The position numbers and the translations under genes are program-made. The notes beneath the pieces are model-generated. The model did no database searches and was not told where the DNA came from. It worked only from the letters and a program-made list of their open reading frames with translations. A DNA stretch of 64,000 nucleotides from an uncultured Acidobacteriaceae bacterium (GTDB lineage Bacteria > Acidobacteriota > Terriglobia > Terriglobales > Acidobacteriaceae): NCBI GenBank assembly GCA_903849645.1, contig CAINJJ010000046.1:77001-141000 (forward strand), written 5' to 3'. Positions 9,136-17,900 of this stretch are shown in pieces (within the stretch, counting starts at the first letter, position 1; every line of letters starts with the position of its first letter).

Positions 9136-9770
9136 GCTACGCGGTCAAAGAGATCTTCTACACGCTGCAGGGCGAGGGGGCGCAGGCAGGCAGGGCGGCG
9201 GTGTTTTGCCGATTTGCGGGGTGCAACCTGTGGTCGGGGCGCGAGGCGGACCGGCTCACGGCGGTTTGCCAGTTCTGCGATACGGATTTTGTGGGCGTGG
9301 ATGGGATGGGCGGAGGGCGATTCGAGTCCGCGGATGCGCTGGCCGAGGCGATTGAAGAGAAGTGGCCAGGGGAAGCGGTAATGGGCAGGCGGTTTGTGGT
9401 GTGCACGGGCGGGGAACCGCTGCTGCAGGTGAACCGCAGCCTGATTGACGCGCTGCACCGGCGGGGATTTGAGATTGCCGTTGAGACGAACGGGACAGTG
9501 GCCGCGCCGGAGGGGCTGGACTGGGTGTGTGTGAGCCCCAAGGCGGGGACGCGGCTGGCGCAGGGAAGCGGAGACGAACTGAAGCTGGTGTATCCGCAGG
9601 CGAACGCGCAGCCGGAGGAGTTTGAGCTGCTCACGTTCCGGCATTTCTTTCTGCAGCCGATGGATGGGCCTGATCGCGAGGAGAATACCGAGCGCGCGGT
9701 TCGCTATTGCCTCGAACATCCGCAATGGCGGGTGAGCCTGCAGACGCACAAGATTCTGGGGATTGCCTAG
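9132..9770 (+). CDS. queE: 7-carboxy-7-deazaguanine synthase (radical SAM)
   Basis: From the ATG that overlaps the queC stop the protein has 212 residues. QueE converts 6-carboxytetrahydropterin to 7-carboxy-7-deazaguanine. The N-terminus [19 protein letters not shown] is typical. The cluster cysteines Cys31, Cys46 and Cys49 are spaced C-x14-C-x2-C rather than the C-x3-C-x2-C of most radical SAM enzymes; this longer spacing is known in some QueE proteins. CTGGEPLLQ is the SAM-binding GGE motif. An open frame extends upstream to 9036 inside queC but has no family similarity. Confidence 0.96.
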   Translation: MSYAVKEIFYTLQGEGAQAGRAAVFCRFAGCNLWSGREADRLTAVCQFCDTDFVGVDGMGGGRFESADALAEAIEEKWPGEAVMGRRFVVCTGGEPLLQVNRSLIDALHRRGFEIAVETNGTVAAPEGLDWVCVSPKAGTRLAQGSGDELKLVYPQANAQPEEFELLTFRHFFLQPMDGPDREENTERAVRYCLEHPQWRVSLQTHKILGIA

Positions 9771-9771
9771 A

Positions 9772-10149
9772 ATGGAGCAGATGGAGATTTTCAAGGAGTT
9801 CACGATTGAGGCGGCGCACTGGCTGCCGCATGTGCCCGAGGGGCACAAGTGCCGGCGGCTGCACGGGCACAGCTTTCACATTGAAGTGCACGTGTCTGGA
9901 CCGCTGGACCCGCTGCTGGGCTGGGTGGTGGACTTTGCCGACATCAAGGCAGCCTATCGGCCGGTGGAAGAGCGCATCGACCATCGCTGCCTGAACGAGG
10001 TGGCGGGGCTGGAGAATCCGACAAGCGAAAACCTGGCGCGCTGGCTATGGCGCGAGCTGCGGCCGGCGTTGCCGGCGCTGAGCAGGATCGTGGTGAAGGA
10101 GACCTGCACGAGCGGCTGCATTTATGCCGGAGACGCGGAAGAGAGCTAG
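9772..10149 (+). CDS. queD: 6-carboxy-5,6,7,8-tetrahydropterin synthase
   Basis: The 125-residue protein carries zinc ligands His16 (AAHWLPH), His31 and His33 (LHGHSFH), and catalytic Cys27 in GHKCRRLHGH. These are the same numbers as in E. coli QueD when the start at 9772 is used, which supports that start over 9781. It makes 6-carboxytetrahydropterin from dihydroneopterin triphosphate, the step before QueE. The start lies one base after the queE stop, so the operon order is kdsC-like, queC, queE, queD. No queF or tgt is present in the window. Confidence 0.95.
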   Translation: MEQMEIFKEFTIEAAHWLPHVPEGHKCRRLHGHSFHIEVHVSGPLDPLLGWVVDFADIKAAYRPVEERIDHRCLNEVAGLENPTSENLARWLWRELRPALPALSRIVVKETCTSGCIYAGDAEES

Positions 10150-10162
10150 CCCGCAAGGCGCA

Positions 10163-11440
10163 TCAATGCGCTGTGTAGCGCGGAAGGACCTGCCCCAGCA
10201 GGACGGCGCGCAGAGCGAGGCGCAGGTCGGTGCCGGGGTCGGGCTCGGTGTTGGACTGCGGGTGGGTGGCGTCGGAGGCTTTGGGGCCGCCTGTGTCCGT
10301 TGTGTTGACCATCAGCAGCGACCCGTTATGCCCCGTGGTGTCGACAAGCAGTTCAGAGGAGAAGCCTCCCTGGTCGCCGTCGTGGTAGACGATGCGCCGG
10401 CCGTTGCTTTCAAGGACAAAAAAACCCAACCCCATTTGCGGTGAGCCCGCTGTATAGGGAGTGAGCGGCTCGCCGGGCTGGCTGACGGGGAGAACGCCGG
10501 TCCAGGCTTCCTGAAGGGAGCTGCGCTTGAGCACGACCTCATAGATGGGCAGGGCTGGGTCGCCGATGAGGAAGCGCAGGTAGCGGACCATGTCGGCAAT
10601 GGGCGCCTTGAGGCCGCTGTTGGAGACGGTGACGCCGGTGTCGAAGTTGATCGGCTGCGGAGTAAGCACGTCGCCGGCGCGCAGGTAGCTGGCGGCCACA
10701 TGGGACTCAAGAAAATAGGGCGCGCAGTCGAAGTAGCTCTGGGTCATTCCCAGCGGCTTGAGGATGTTCTTGTCGAGATAGACCTCGAAGTCGTCGCCGC
10801 TGAGCCGTTCGATGATCTGGCCGAGGAAGACGTAGCCGAGGTTGGAGTAGCTCCAGCGGCTGCCGGGCTTGAAGGCGATGTGGGTGTAGGGGAGCATGGC
10901 CGCGACCTGGGACCACTTTGTTGGCTCGAAGGGCTGCCAGTCGCAGTTGGCCGCCTCGTCGCAGTCCCAGGGCCATGTGGGGTTGCGGAAGCCGGCGCTA
11001 TGGGTAAGCAAGTTGCGGATGGTGATGGACTCAATGGGGCCGAAGGCGCTGTGGACCTGGGCGAGTTCGGGGACGTAGCGGACGGCGGGGTCGTCGAGGG
11101 AGAGGCGGCCGCGGTCGCGCAACTGCAGGATGGCGATGGCGGTCATGGACTTGGTGATGGAGGCCCAGTTCCATGCGGTCTCGTTGTCCACCGCCTGATG
11201 GGAATCGCGGCGCGCCTCGCCATAGGTGAAGAGCTGCGCCTGGCTGCCTGAATGCACGAATGCAAATCCGCCGCCCACGACGCCATGGCGGGCGAGGGCG
11301 GAATCAAAGCCGCGATGAAAGCCTTCGATGGGGGAGTTGGGGGCGGGATACGAGATCGTTTGGGCGACTGAGCAGGTGGCCGCGAGCAGAGACGCAAGGG
11401 CGAGCAGAAGGGCCTTGGCAAGGGGCAGACGGACGGGCAT
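10163..11440 (-). CDS. Serine hydrolase, class C beta-lactamase/DD-peptidase fold, exported
   Basis: The 425-residue protein starts MPVRLPLAKALLLALASLLAATCSVAQ, a signal peptide. Residues 94-97 are the S-x-x-K motif (SITK), residues 198-200 the Y-S-N motif, and a YHDGDQGG segment supplies the third H-x-G motif. These are the catalytic features of the beta-lactamase-related family, which includes esterases and D-aminopeptidases. Nothing shows antibiotic resistance specifically. The gene converges on queD with only 13 bases between them. A Met nine codons upstream (11467) is an alternative start. Confidence 0.88.
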   Translation of the reverse strand: MPVRLPLAKALLLALASLLAATCSVAQTISYPAPNSPIEGFHRGFDSALARHGVVGGGFAFVHSGSQAQLFTYGEARRDSHQAVDNETAWNWASITKSMTAIAILQLRDRGRLSLDDPAVRYVPELAQVHSAFGPIESITIRNLLTHSAGFRNPTWPWDCDEAANCDWQPFEPTKWSQVAAMLPYTHIAFKPGSRWSYSNLGYVFLGQIIERLSGDDFEVYLDKNILKPLGMTQSYFDCAPYFLESHVAASYLRAGDVLTPQPINFDTGVTVSNSGLKAPIADMVRYLRFLIGDPALPIYEVVLKRSSLQEAWTGVLPVSQPGEPLTPYTAGSPQMGLGFFVLESNGRRIVYHDGDQGGFSSELLVDTTGHNGSLLMVNTTDTGGPKASDATHPQSNTEPDPGTDLRLALRAVLLGQVLPRYTAH

Positions 11441-11607
11441 GGGGCCAATGATAAACCGCCCGGCCAAAGGGCTGGGAGTGGCCTTTATGGGCAGGCGTCA
11501 TGGGGCCACCCGCAATGCTTCAACGCAGCTCCAGATCCTCGCTGGCTGGCAGCAAGCATTCACAAATAGACCAATAGCAAGGTAAAGGCAACAAATTCAA
11601 AGCCAGT

Positions 11608-11631
11608 TTGCTCTTGAGCAACGAGAGCAAG
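11608..11631. promoter_or_regulatory. Palindrome upstream of the copper-protein operon
   Basis: TTGCTC-TT-GAGCAA is a perfect 6-bp dyad at 11608-11621, and a third GAGCAAG half-site follows at 11625-11631. It lies about 93 bases upstream of the first multicopper oxidase-like gene in the 283-bp gap after the serine hydrolase. It may be an operator; no regulator gene is adjacent. No clear -35/-10 pair was identified in the gap. Confidence 0.35.
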
Positions 11632-11723
11632 CGTCATCCCCGCGATAGTTCGGGAAGCATGAGGGACAACCGACCATGCACCGCCATCGAACCATCTGCG
11701 TCTGGCGGGGAGGAGGAGAGCGC

Positions 11724-13322
11724 ATGTTGAAGAGAATCGCAAGCACTTGTGTGCTGACACTGGTAGCGTTTGCGGCAACGACCGCAGCCGCACAGTCATT
11801 CAGAGTTCAATGCCCCACGAGCACGATTACCCACCCTGTTGCAGCAAACAACAACGCAGAGCCGAACTACACGGGCCCAACCACCCTGGGGGCGACGGCG
11901 GCCGGGTACCTGGCGCCCACGGCCAATGTGAACGGGGCCATCAAGTGCCAGCAGATCTCAGGCGGTGACGGCTACGCAACGATGGGCGACGGCACACAGA
12001 CCTACATGTTCTCGTTCGGCCCTCTGTCGGGGCTCGCGGATATCGCAGCCGGCAAGCCTGGAACCGAGTTTCCGAGCGTGTTCAATGGCTTGTATGGCGG
12101 CGCTGTCCCTCTGGCGCCCGGCGACCCCGCCACGACGGTCGACAAGGGCGGCGCATTTCCATTTAACGGCGCGGTCGGCCTGACACCGGACCTGGACGCC
12201 AACCTTGGGGCTGGAGTGACGAACGCGCCTATTGACGGCCATGTCGATCCCCGCCAGATCATGGACATCGGCGTGATGAACGGGAATATTCCCGCACCGC
12301 TGATGGCCATCGACGAGGACGACGAGTTCTTCCTGACGCTCTCGAACGTGGGCATGATCATGCGCCCCGACCTCTTCGAACAGCACACGGTTCACTTCCA
12401 CGGCTATCCCAACGCCTCCGCATTCTATGACGGCGTACCGGACGCTTCGGTAGCAATCAACATCGGCGGCAGCATGACTTATTACTATCTTGCGCCGGAT
12501 GCCGGATCATACTTCTATCACTGCCACATCACTCCTCCCGAGCACCTGCAGATGGGCATGGTTGGCCAGATCTATGTGCGGCCGCGGCAGGACAGAGTTC
12601 CCGCGACGACCACGCTGTATGCGGCGCTGCAGGCGCAGCAGAACGATCTGCGCACGGCCTGCAATCCCACCAAGGACATTGTTTGCACCAACCCTCTGCC
12701 CGCGGTCAACACCGGGGCAACCGGGGGAGCAACCGTTGTGACGGGGGGAGCGGGCGGCTACGCGTATAACGACGGCGACGGCAGCACGCACTACGACGTC
12801 GAGTACCCGCTGCAGATTCACGGCTTCGACCCCAACTTCCACTTTGTGGGCATGACCTTCAACCCCGAAGGCTTTGCGGACATGAAGGACAAGTACTTCC
12901 TGCTGAATGGCCGCAGCTATCCCGATACGGTGACGGCGGGACCCATGCAGACGGTTTCGGCGGACGGAGCGCAGCACTACTCGCAGCCTCTATCGTCGAT
13001 CATCAACATCCCCGCGGGCAAGAGGGCGCTGCTGCGCATCTCCGACCTGGATGTTTCCGAGTACCAGACGCTGGCCTCGCTGGGCATTCCGATGAAGGTG
13101 GTTGGTTACAACGCCAAGCTGCTGCGCGACCAGGAAGGCAACAACCTGTACTACAACACCAACTCGATCACACTGGCCGGCGGCGAGTCGCTGGACGTGA
13201 TTCTGGACGCCACTGGATATACGTCCGGCCAGGTGTTCTATCTCTACACTCCCAACCTTGACCACCTGTCGAATGACGCCGAGAACTTTGGCGGATTGAT
13301 GACAGAAGTCCACATCCTTTAG
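11724..13322 (+). CDS. Multicopper oxidase-like protein with type 1 copper ligands, exported
   Basis: The protein has 532 residues; a strong AGGAGGAG site precedes ATG 11724. Residues 1-23 are a signal peptide (LTLVAFAATTAAAQ). The cupredoxin copper ligands seen are H224-F-H226-G and the motif YFYHCHITPPEHLQMGM with His266, Cys267, His268, His274 and Met279, a full type 1 copper set with two type 3 histidines. The later cupredoxin domain (about 360-532) lacks the HPxHxH and second HxH motifs that would complete the trinuclear site. Those motifs are found in the next gene. The stop codon overlaps the next gene's Shine-Dalgarno, so expression is coupled. An oxidase role on metals or phenolics is inferred. 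Confidence 0.85.
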   Translation: MLKRIASTCVLTLVAFAATTAAAQSFRVQCPTSTITHPVAANNNAEPNYTGPTTLGATAAGYLAPTANVNGAIKCQQISGGDGYATMGDGTQTYMFSFGPLSGLADIAAGKPGTEFPSVFNGLYGGAVPLAPGDPATTVDKGGAFPFNGAVGLTPDLDANLGAGVTNAPIDGHVDPRQIMDIGVMNGNIPAPLMAIDEDDEFFLTLSNVGMIMRPDLFEQHTVHFHGYPNASAFYDGVPDASVAINIGGSMTYYYLAPDAGSYFYHCHITPPEHLQMGMVGQIYVRPRQDRVPATTTLYAALQAQQNDLRTACNPTKDIVCTNPLPAVNTGATGGATVVTGGAGGYAYNDGDGSTHYDVEYPLQIHGFDPNFHFVGMTFNPEGFADMKDKYFLLNGRSYPDTVTAGPMQTVSADGAQHYSQPLSSIINIPAGKRALLRISDLDVSEYQTLASLGIPMKVVGYNAKLLRDQEGNNLYYNTNSITLAGGESLDVILDATGYTSGQVFYLYTPNLDHLSNDAENFGGLMTEVHIL

Positions 13323-13332
13323 GAGAGCGACG

Positions 13333-14943
13333 ATGAGGCCGACAACAATGAAAAATGTCTTTTTGAAGACACGACTGCTCCTGGCGACGATGGTGGCAGT
13401 GGCTTCGCTCACGGCGACGGCACACGCTGCGGCTCCTGGCATCACAGGCCCGACATTCAACCTGACGGCGCAACCCGCCTATCTTACCCAGCCCGACGGG
13501 CAGGCGATTTACTCGTGGGGATACGGCTGCGTTGGCACCCCGAGCGGTTTTGCGCCAGCGTCGGTGACCGGCGCGACGTGTCCCACCATGCAGGTTCCCG
13601 GACCGACGCTGATCGTGACCGAGGGACAGACAGTTACCGTCAACCTGACCAATAACCTTCCCACGGCCGCGGGAAACACGTCGATTCTGTTCCCCGGATT
13701 TGCCGTGACTTCGCCTACCGGCAGCGGCGTTGCTGGACTGTTGACAACGGAAGCGGCACCCGGCGGGACCGTGACGTATACGTTCACTGCATCCTCGGCG
13801 GGGACTCACTCCTACTACAGCGGCACACAGAGCGACCTGCAGATCGAGATGGGACTCTATGGCGCGGTGATTGTGCTGCCAAAGACCCCGGTGAGCGGTG
13901 ACACGGCCTGCAGCAATGATCTGCAAGCCAGCAACCTGGCGGCTGAAGGGCATTGGGGAGAGAGCGATTACCGCCTTGCCAGCTCGGCTTACGACGACAA
14001 GCACTCGTGCTACGACCGTGAGTATCTGTTCCAGTTCTCGGAGATGGATCCCAACATCCACATTCAGGCGCTGGCCCAGGTGAGCTCCGCGGCGCGCGTG
14101 ACGGCCTGCGCCTCCGGCCCAACCACGCCCGGCTGCGGCCTGGACGTTCCCACCGAGCCCTATCATCCCGCGTACTTCCTGATCAACGGCCGTTCGATGC
14201 CCGATGACATGGATCCCAACTACGCGAAGGAGTATCCGCACCAGCCCTATAACGGCAACCCGCACATGCATCCGGGCGAACAGGTGTTGCTGCGCATCAT
14301 CGGCCAGGGCCGCTGGCAGCATCCCTTCCACGAGCACGCCAACCACGTCCGCATTCTGGCGCGCGACGGCAACCTCATTCTGACGCCCCTTGGAACCGGC
14401 CTCGCCGGCCCAGCGCTGTTCACCACCACCACCACGCCGGGACAGACGATGGACGGCATCTTCTACTTCACGGGCCGCGGCCTGAACTGGGACATGTATG
14501 GGCACAACCCTGCCTCCGGCGACGCACTCGCGAAGCTCGGATGCACGGCGGACGCCAACGGCTACAACACGGGCGACCCGACGGCGCTGAACTACTGGGA
14601 GTGGTGCCAGGATCACAACAAGCCGCTGCAGGCCGCTCCTTTTGGCGACGTATCCGCCGGAGGCCCGGTGTCTCTGCCTGACCCCGACATCTTTACCAAC
14701 GGCGCATGGTACGGCGGCAGCCCCTATCTGGGACCGGACGCCACGACGCGCGCGGTGGGCGCCACCGGCGTAACTCCGCCGTCAGGCACAGTGGCCAACT
14801 CGCCGAGCGGCGAAGCAGGCTATGCGTTCATGTGGCACTCCCACAACGAGCGCGAAATCACAACCAACAACGCATTTCCGGGCGGAATGATGATGATGAT
14901 GCTCATCGACTCCCGGGAGTTCGTGATTGACGAAACGAATTAG
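13333..14943 (+). CDS. Multicopper oxidase-like protein with HPFHEH and HSH motifs, exported
   Basis: The 536-residue protein has a signal peptide (MKNVFLKTRLLLATMVAVAS, cleavage after TAHA). An AGGAGAG lies 5 bases before the ATG. The N-terminal cupredoxin (VPGPTLIVTEGQTVTVNLTN) lacks HxHG; that position reads ILFPG. The C-terminal part has H330-P-F-H333-E-H335-A-N-H338 and W501-H502-S-H504-N-E-R, followed by a run of five Met. The HSH motif has Ser where the type 1 copper Cys is expected. By itself it could hold type 2/3 copper ligands but not type 1 copper. It may partner with the preceding protein, only 10 bases upstream. Cys pairs suggest disulfides in the periplasm. Confidence 0.85.
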   Translation: MRPTTMKNVFLKTRLLLATMVAVASLTATAHAAAPGITGPTFNLTAQPAYLTQPDGQAIYSWGYGCVGTPSGFAPASVTGATCPTMQVPGPTLIVTEGQTVTVNLTNNLPTAAGNTSILFPGFAVTSPTGSGVAGLLTTEAAPGGTVTYTFTASSAGTHSYYSGTQSDLQIEMGLYGAVIVLPKTPVSGDTACSNDLQASNLAAEGHWGESDYRLASSAYDDKHSCYDREYLFQFSEMDPNIHIQALAQVSSAARVTACASGPTTPGCGLDVPTEPYHPAYFLINGRSMPDDMDPNYAKEYPHQPYNGNPHMHPGEQVLLRIIGQGRWQHPFHEHANHVRILARDGNLILTPLGTGLAGPALFTTTTTPGQTMDGIFYFTGRGLNWDMYGHNPASGDALAKLGCTADANGYNTGDPTALNYWEWCQDHNKPLQAAPFGDVSAGGPVSLPDPDIFTNGAWYGGSPYLGPDATTRAVGATGVTPPSGTVANSPSGEAGYAFMWHSHNEREITTNNAFPGGMMMMMLIDSREFVIDETN

Positions 14944-14958
14944 TAAGGAGACCGGAAA

Positions 14959-17900
14959 ATGCGAATCAAACATCTCAAAGGTACTCTCAAGACCGCGATA
15001 CTCGCAGCGTCTGTTCTCCTTGCTGGAGCGGGTATATCTGGGGCTCAGCAGGTGGTGAACCTGACTGCGGGCCGAACCAACACAACGCTGCCTGACGGAT
15101 CGCTTGTGCCAATGTGGGGATACTCCTGCGGCACCGCGGCTTCAGGCTCAACCGCAACCTGCGCGGCGCTGAACCCACATGCGGGGAGCGCGGCAGTTAT
15201 AACGCCTGCGACACAAGGCTGGTCACCAGTGGTGATCACTGTTCCCTCTAGCCAGGGTTTGACGATCAACCTGACAAACAACCTGTCTGTTCCCACATCG
15301 CTCACCATAGTGGGCCAGTTGGGCGGCGGACTTGGATCGCCGAAGATGGGCGCGGCGGTAAGCCATGCTGCACAAGGGACCACATGGCCGATCGCGGGCG
15401 CAGGCCCGACGTTCACCCCTCCCGCGCAGGGTCCGCGTGTGCAATCGTTCGGCACCGAGGTGGCGGCGAACGGCGGCACTCAATCCTTGGCCTGGGCAAA
15501 GCTCAGCCCCGGAACGTACCTGATTGAGTCCGGCACGCATCCTTCGATCCAGGGCCCGATGGGGCTCTACGGCATCCTGGTTGTGACCACGGTACCGGCG
15601 GGAACCACTGCCGGCACGGCGTACCCGGCGCAGGCGCCGAATCCTGCCGTGACCTACAGCGCGGAGATTCCGCTGCTGTTCAGCGAAATCGACAAGGACC
15701 AGAATACCGCCGTGGATACTGCTGTGGCCTCGACCGGCTTCAGTGAGAGCACGGTATGGACGGGCGGGCCGAACGGCTGCGGCGCGGCCGGATCCCATAA
15801 TTGTTATCCGCCGGTGGTCAATTACTCGCCGAAGTACTACCTGATCAACGGTGTTGCTTTCGACAAGACCAACTCGTCCAATTCGCTGTTTACGACATCG
15901 CCGGCAACTGTGGCCCCCACGGGCAATGTGCTGGTGCGGCTGGTCAACGCCGGCCTGCGCATGCACGTGCCGGCAATCGTCGGCTCGCAGACTGGAACCG
16001 CCGCGAAGACAGGCTTCACGCTCATCGCGGAAGACGGCAACCCTCTGCCGGGCGCTCCACGCATACAGAGCGAAGTCTTCATGGCGGCGGGCAAGACGTA
16101 TGACGTGATGGTCAATACGCCGCCAACAGGGACAACGGCTCTGCCTATCTATGACCGCCAACTGAGTCTCTCGGGCAACGGAACCTCGCGCGATGCGGGC
16201 ATGCTGGCCTACATCGGCGTGAACGGCGCTGGTCTTCCCAGCGTGGCTAACCTGACGGGCGCTGTGGCCCGGGCGGACATCTACAACACCTTCATTCCGG
16301 GCCAGACGATTTCAGTGCTGGATCCGGGCAAGGGTGTGCTGGCCAACGACACCAATGTCTACGGGGCAACGCTGCTGACCCAGGCGACGAACGGAACCGT
16401 TGTGCTCAACAGTGACGGCACGTTTACGTACACGCCCACCAACGCCACGGCGACCTCTGACTCGTTCACGTACTGCGCGAACGGGACGGTGATACCTCCG
16501 GCGAGCGGAGCCTGCTCTTCGGGGATCTCCGCGACGGTAACCCTGGGCGCGGCGACGTTCGAGTCAGCCAGCGGCATCTCAGTCAACCCCATCACGTTCA
16601 CCGCGAACGTGGCCACCAACCTGAAGATCAACGCGCCCGGCGTACTGTCGGTAGATACCGATACGGCTGGATATCCGCTCACGGTGAGCGGGGCAGCGCT
16701 CAATGCGCCGTTGTCGGTCGCTCTCAGCGGCCCTGGCACAGGCACGGCCCTCTTGAATCCGAGCGGCGGGTTTACCGCAACGGTGAGCGCACCGGGCACC
16801 TACACGTTCAGCTACAAGGCGCAGAACACACAGGGAACGGTGAGTTCCACGACCGCGACCGTAACACTGATCTTCCCGACCGGGTCAGGACTCAAGGTAA
16901 CGGTCCTGGACGGCAACGACAAGGTCACCACGATCGGCGACTACCGCTGGATCATTGAAGAAGACCGCACGTTCTTTGTCGACCCGGCCTGCGCGCAGGC
17001 TCAGGGTCAGGCGACTCTGCCTCCGCAGTGCCCTAAAGGCACCCCGGCCAGTCCCGTGGTGAACTTCGGCACGAGCTTCCACACCAGCTTCATGCCGGTA
17101 GTGGCTACCGGGTGCACGGGCCCGGTCTCCTGCGGAGACAATCAGACGGTGCTGAGCAAGTCAGTCACGCAGAAGCCCCGCACCTATCCGGGCGATGTTG
17201 CGCTTGACGCGACAAAGCGCTACTACCTCTCCGTCCTCCCCGGCGATGCGGCTCAGCCCTTCAACAGCGGCTGGGGCGGCGCTCCCGACTGCTCGGCGAC
17301 GGGTGTGGCGGCTGGACATTGCGGCCACGGCATGGGCGGCGTGGAGATTCCGACGGTCTTGAACGGAACCCACAGCGGTCAGGCGGTCACCGTCATCACA
17401 GAGCCGAGTCCCTATCCGCCGGCCACCCTGTCGGTCTTTGTCTTCGAGGATGACTATCCTCTGAACGGCGAGCACGACGCGGGCGGCGGCATTGACATGC
17501 TGTCTCCCAACGAGCCTGGCCTGGGCGGTTTCCAAATCACGCTGGACGACAGCGCGGGCGGCACCGGCGACGCAACCGGCACGCCGACCTACGATATGTT
17601 CAACATGCCCCTGAGCAACGGCCTCGCGGGAACCGTTGATCCGGTCACACAGCAGAACGCCTGCCCGATCGCTCAGCAAGGCGGAGCCGCCATCACCGGC
17701 ATGATCGTCACCTGCCCCAAGTACGAGGCGGATGGCGTGACGCTCTCCCCGCTGGCGGGCCAGGCACTGGTGAAGAACCTGTATCCGGGCCGTTACGGCG
17801 TGATTGCGATACCTGGCGCGGACCGCATCGGCCGCGGCGAAGAGTGGGTGCAGACCAACACGCTGGATGGGCAGAAGGCTCACGATTCGTTCATGCGCAT

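Noticed and set aside
10163..11440. Antibiotic-resistance beta-lactamase
   Set aside because: The motifs fit the broad serine-hydrolase family, but nothing indicates a true class C beta-lactamase; many members are esterases or peptidases.
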